From: Cryobacterium sp. Y57
GTDB lineage: Bacteria > Actinomycetota > Actinomycetes > Actinomycetales > Microbacteriaceae
Assembly: GCF_002929505.1 (NCBI RefSeq)
Contig: NZ_PJJL01000062.1
Span: forward strand, 1 to 64,000
DNA length: 64,000 nucleotides
Direction: 5' to 3'
Shown here: in pieces, positions 63,714 to 64,000 of the stretch
How the letters are laid out: each line of letters begins with the position of its first letter
Numbering within the stretch: the first letter of the stretch is position 1
Position numbers and translations under genes: made by a program
Notes under the pieces: model-generated
Told to the model about the DNA's origin: nothing
The model's database searches: none
Seen by the model: the letters and a program-made list of their open reading frames with translations, nothing else

Positions 63714-64000
63714 GCGCTGTCAACCTGAACGCCACGACACGCCAGACCCGCGCTGTCACGTCCCCCGCCCGCGACCTGCCGCCGCGTCGATCGGGCGTCG
63801 AGCTTCAGGCCCTCGCCGAAGCTGGTTCCAGTGAGCTCGCTGCGGCGGCCGCCGCCAACAATCGTGAGGCCACCGCCGCGGAGGTCGTGGCCTGGGTCGC
63901 CCGCAATTTCGGCGTTGGCTCTGTCGCCGTAGCCTGCTCCATGGCCGACGCGGTGCTGCCCGAGATCGTGTCGCAGCAGCTGCCCGGCGTCGACGTGCTT
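63710..64000 (+). CDS. cysH: Phosphoadenosine/adenosine phosphosulfate reductase CysH (3' truncated by window)
   Basis: The first 97 codons are present. The start ATG overlaps the sulfite reductase stop (ATGA) with GAGGAGG about 8 bp upstream. After a variable N-terminus (ATTRQTRAVTSPARDLPP), the segment VAWVARNFGVGSVAVACSMA then DAVLPEIVSQQLPGVDVL matches the CysH nucleotide-binding start; the SxxD element is here ACSMAD. CysH reduces activated sulfate to sulfite, which the upstream enzyme reduces to sulfide. The C-terminal cysteines that would show whether it uses APS or PAPS lie outside the window. Confidence 0.9.
   Translation, partial: MSAVNLNATTRQTRAVTSPARDLPPRRSGVELQALAEAGSSELAAAAAANNREATAAEVVAWVARNFGVGSVAVACSMADAVLPEIVSQQLPGVDVL

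Overview
The window is chromosomal core sequence from a high-GC actinobacterium, most probably a member of Microbacteriaceae. Pointers are the frequent GTG starts, a long-form GAPDH (494 aa), DivIVA-repeat proteins, the GlgE/GlgB glucan route, F420-type enzymes, DUF2469 next to rnhB, and a uroporphyrinogen-III synthase fused to a winged helix. A Cryobacterium-like genus is a guess, not a demonstrated identity. I see no rRNA, tRNA, CRISPR array, prophage or intact insertion sequence.

Layout. 0-5 kb: end of an alcohol/formaldehyde dehydrogenase, then the minus-strand set cysteine desulfurase-mnmA-ligA (tRNA thiolation plus NAD-dependent DNA ligase). 5-14.5 kb: alpha-glucan block with glgX, glgP, glgE and glgB. 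14.5-23 kb: envelope and cell-shape genes: a degenerate thioredoxin/TPR protein, a membrane protein with an internal lipobox, a long coiled-coil protein, an AI-2E-type permease, a lytic transglycosylase-like protein and a DivIVA-repeat protein. 23-27 kb: rpsB-tsf and pyrH-frr-cdsA, with a structured leader before rpsB. 27-35 kb: M23 peptidase, xerC, a phosphodiesterase, a secreted beta-propeller, and dprA-comM-yraN. 35-42 kb: Zn-ADH, a deazaflavin enzyme, GAPDH, DUF2469, rnhB, lepB, rplS and trmD. 42-48 kb: nitrite reduction and siroheme genes (nirD-cbiX on minus, nirB-cobA-hemD on plus). 48-50 kb: rimM, KH protein and rpsP. 50-62 kb: a carboxylate-amine ligase, SDR, secreted HNH nuclease, LLM enzyme, ffh, a WxL-like surface pair, a TetR/MFS pair, DUF2004 and ftsY. 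62-64 kb: siroheme sulfite reductase and the start of cysH.

How it fits together. The usual rpsP-KH-rimM-trmD-rplS-lepB-rnhB translation/secretion block is present but split: the nitrite/siroheme genes sit exactly between rimM and trmD, and ADH-deazaflavin-GAPDH sits between DUF2469 and yraN. The siroheme made by CobA, HemD and CbiX would serve both NirB and the sulfite reductase at 62 kb, so nitrogen and sulfur assimilation share a cofactor supply here. Both SRP GTPases (ffh and ftsY) and signal peptidase I are present.

The most unusual feature is a dispersed bipartite palindromic repeat of about 50-65 bp, in four copies (36.7, 54.1, 54.25 and 60.25 kb). A palindrome centred on TTTATAAA abuts a 20-bp GC palindrome, always in the same orientation and in three cases 3-31 bp beyond the stop codon of a minus-strand gene. 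It looks like an uncharacterised REP/BIME-type or bidirectional terminator family. Other points are the divergent split of nirB and nirD, a candidate rpsB leader RNA, in-frame 15-bp tandem repeats inside three genes, a 24-bp direct repeat between glgP and glgE, and fragments of a decayed second carboxylate-amine ligase.
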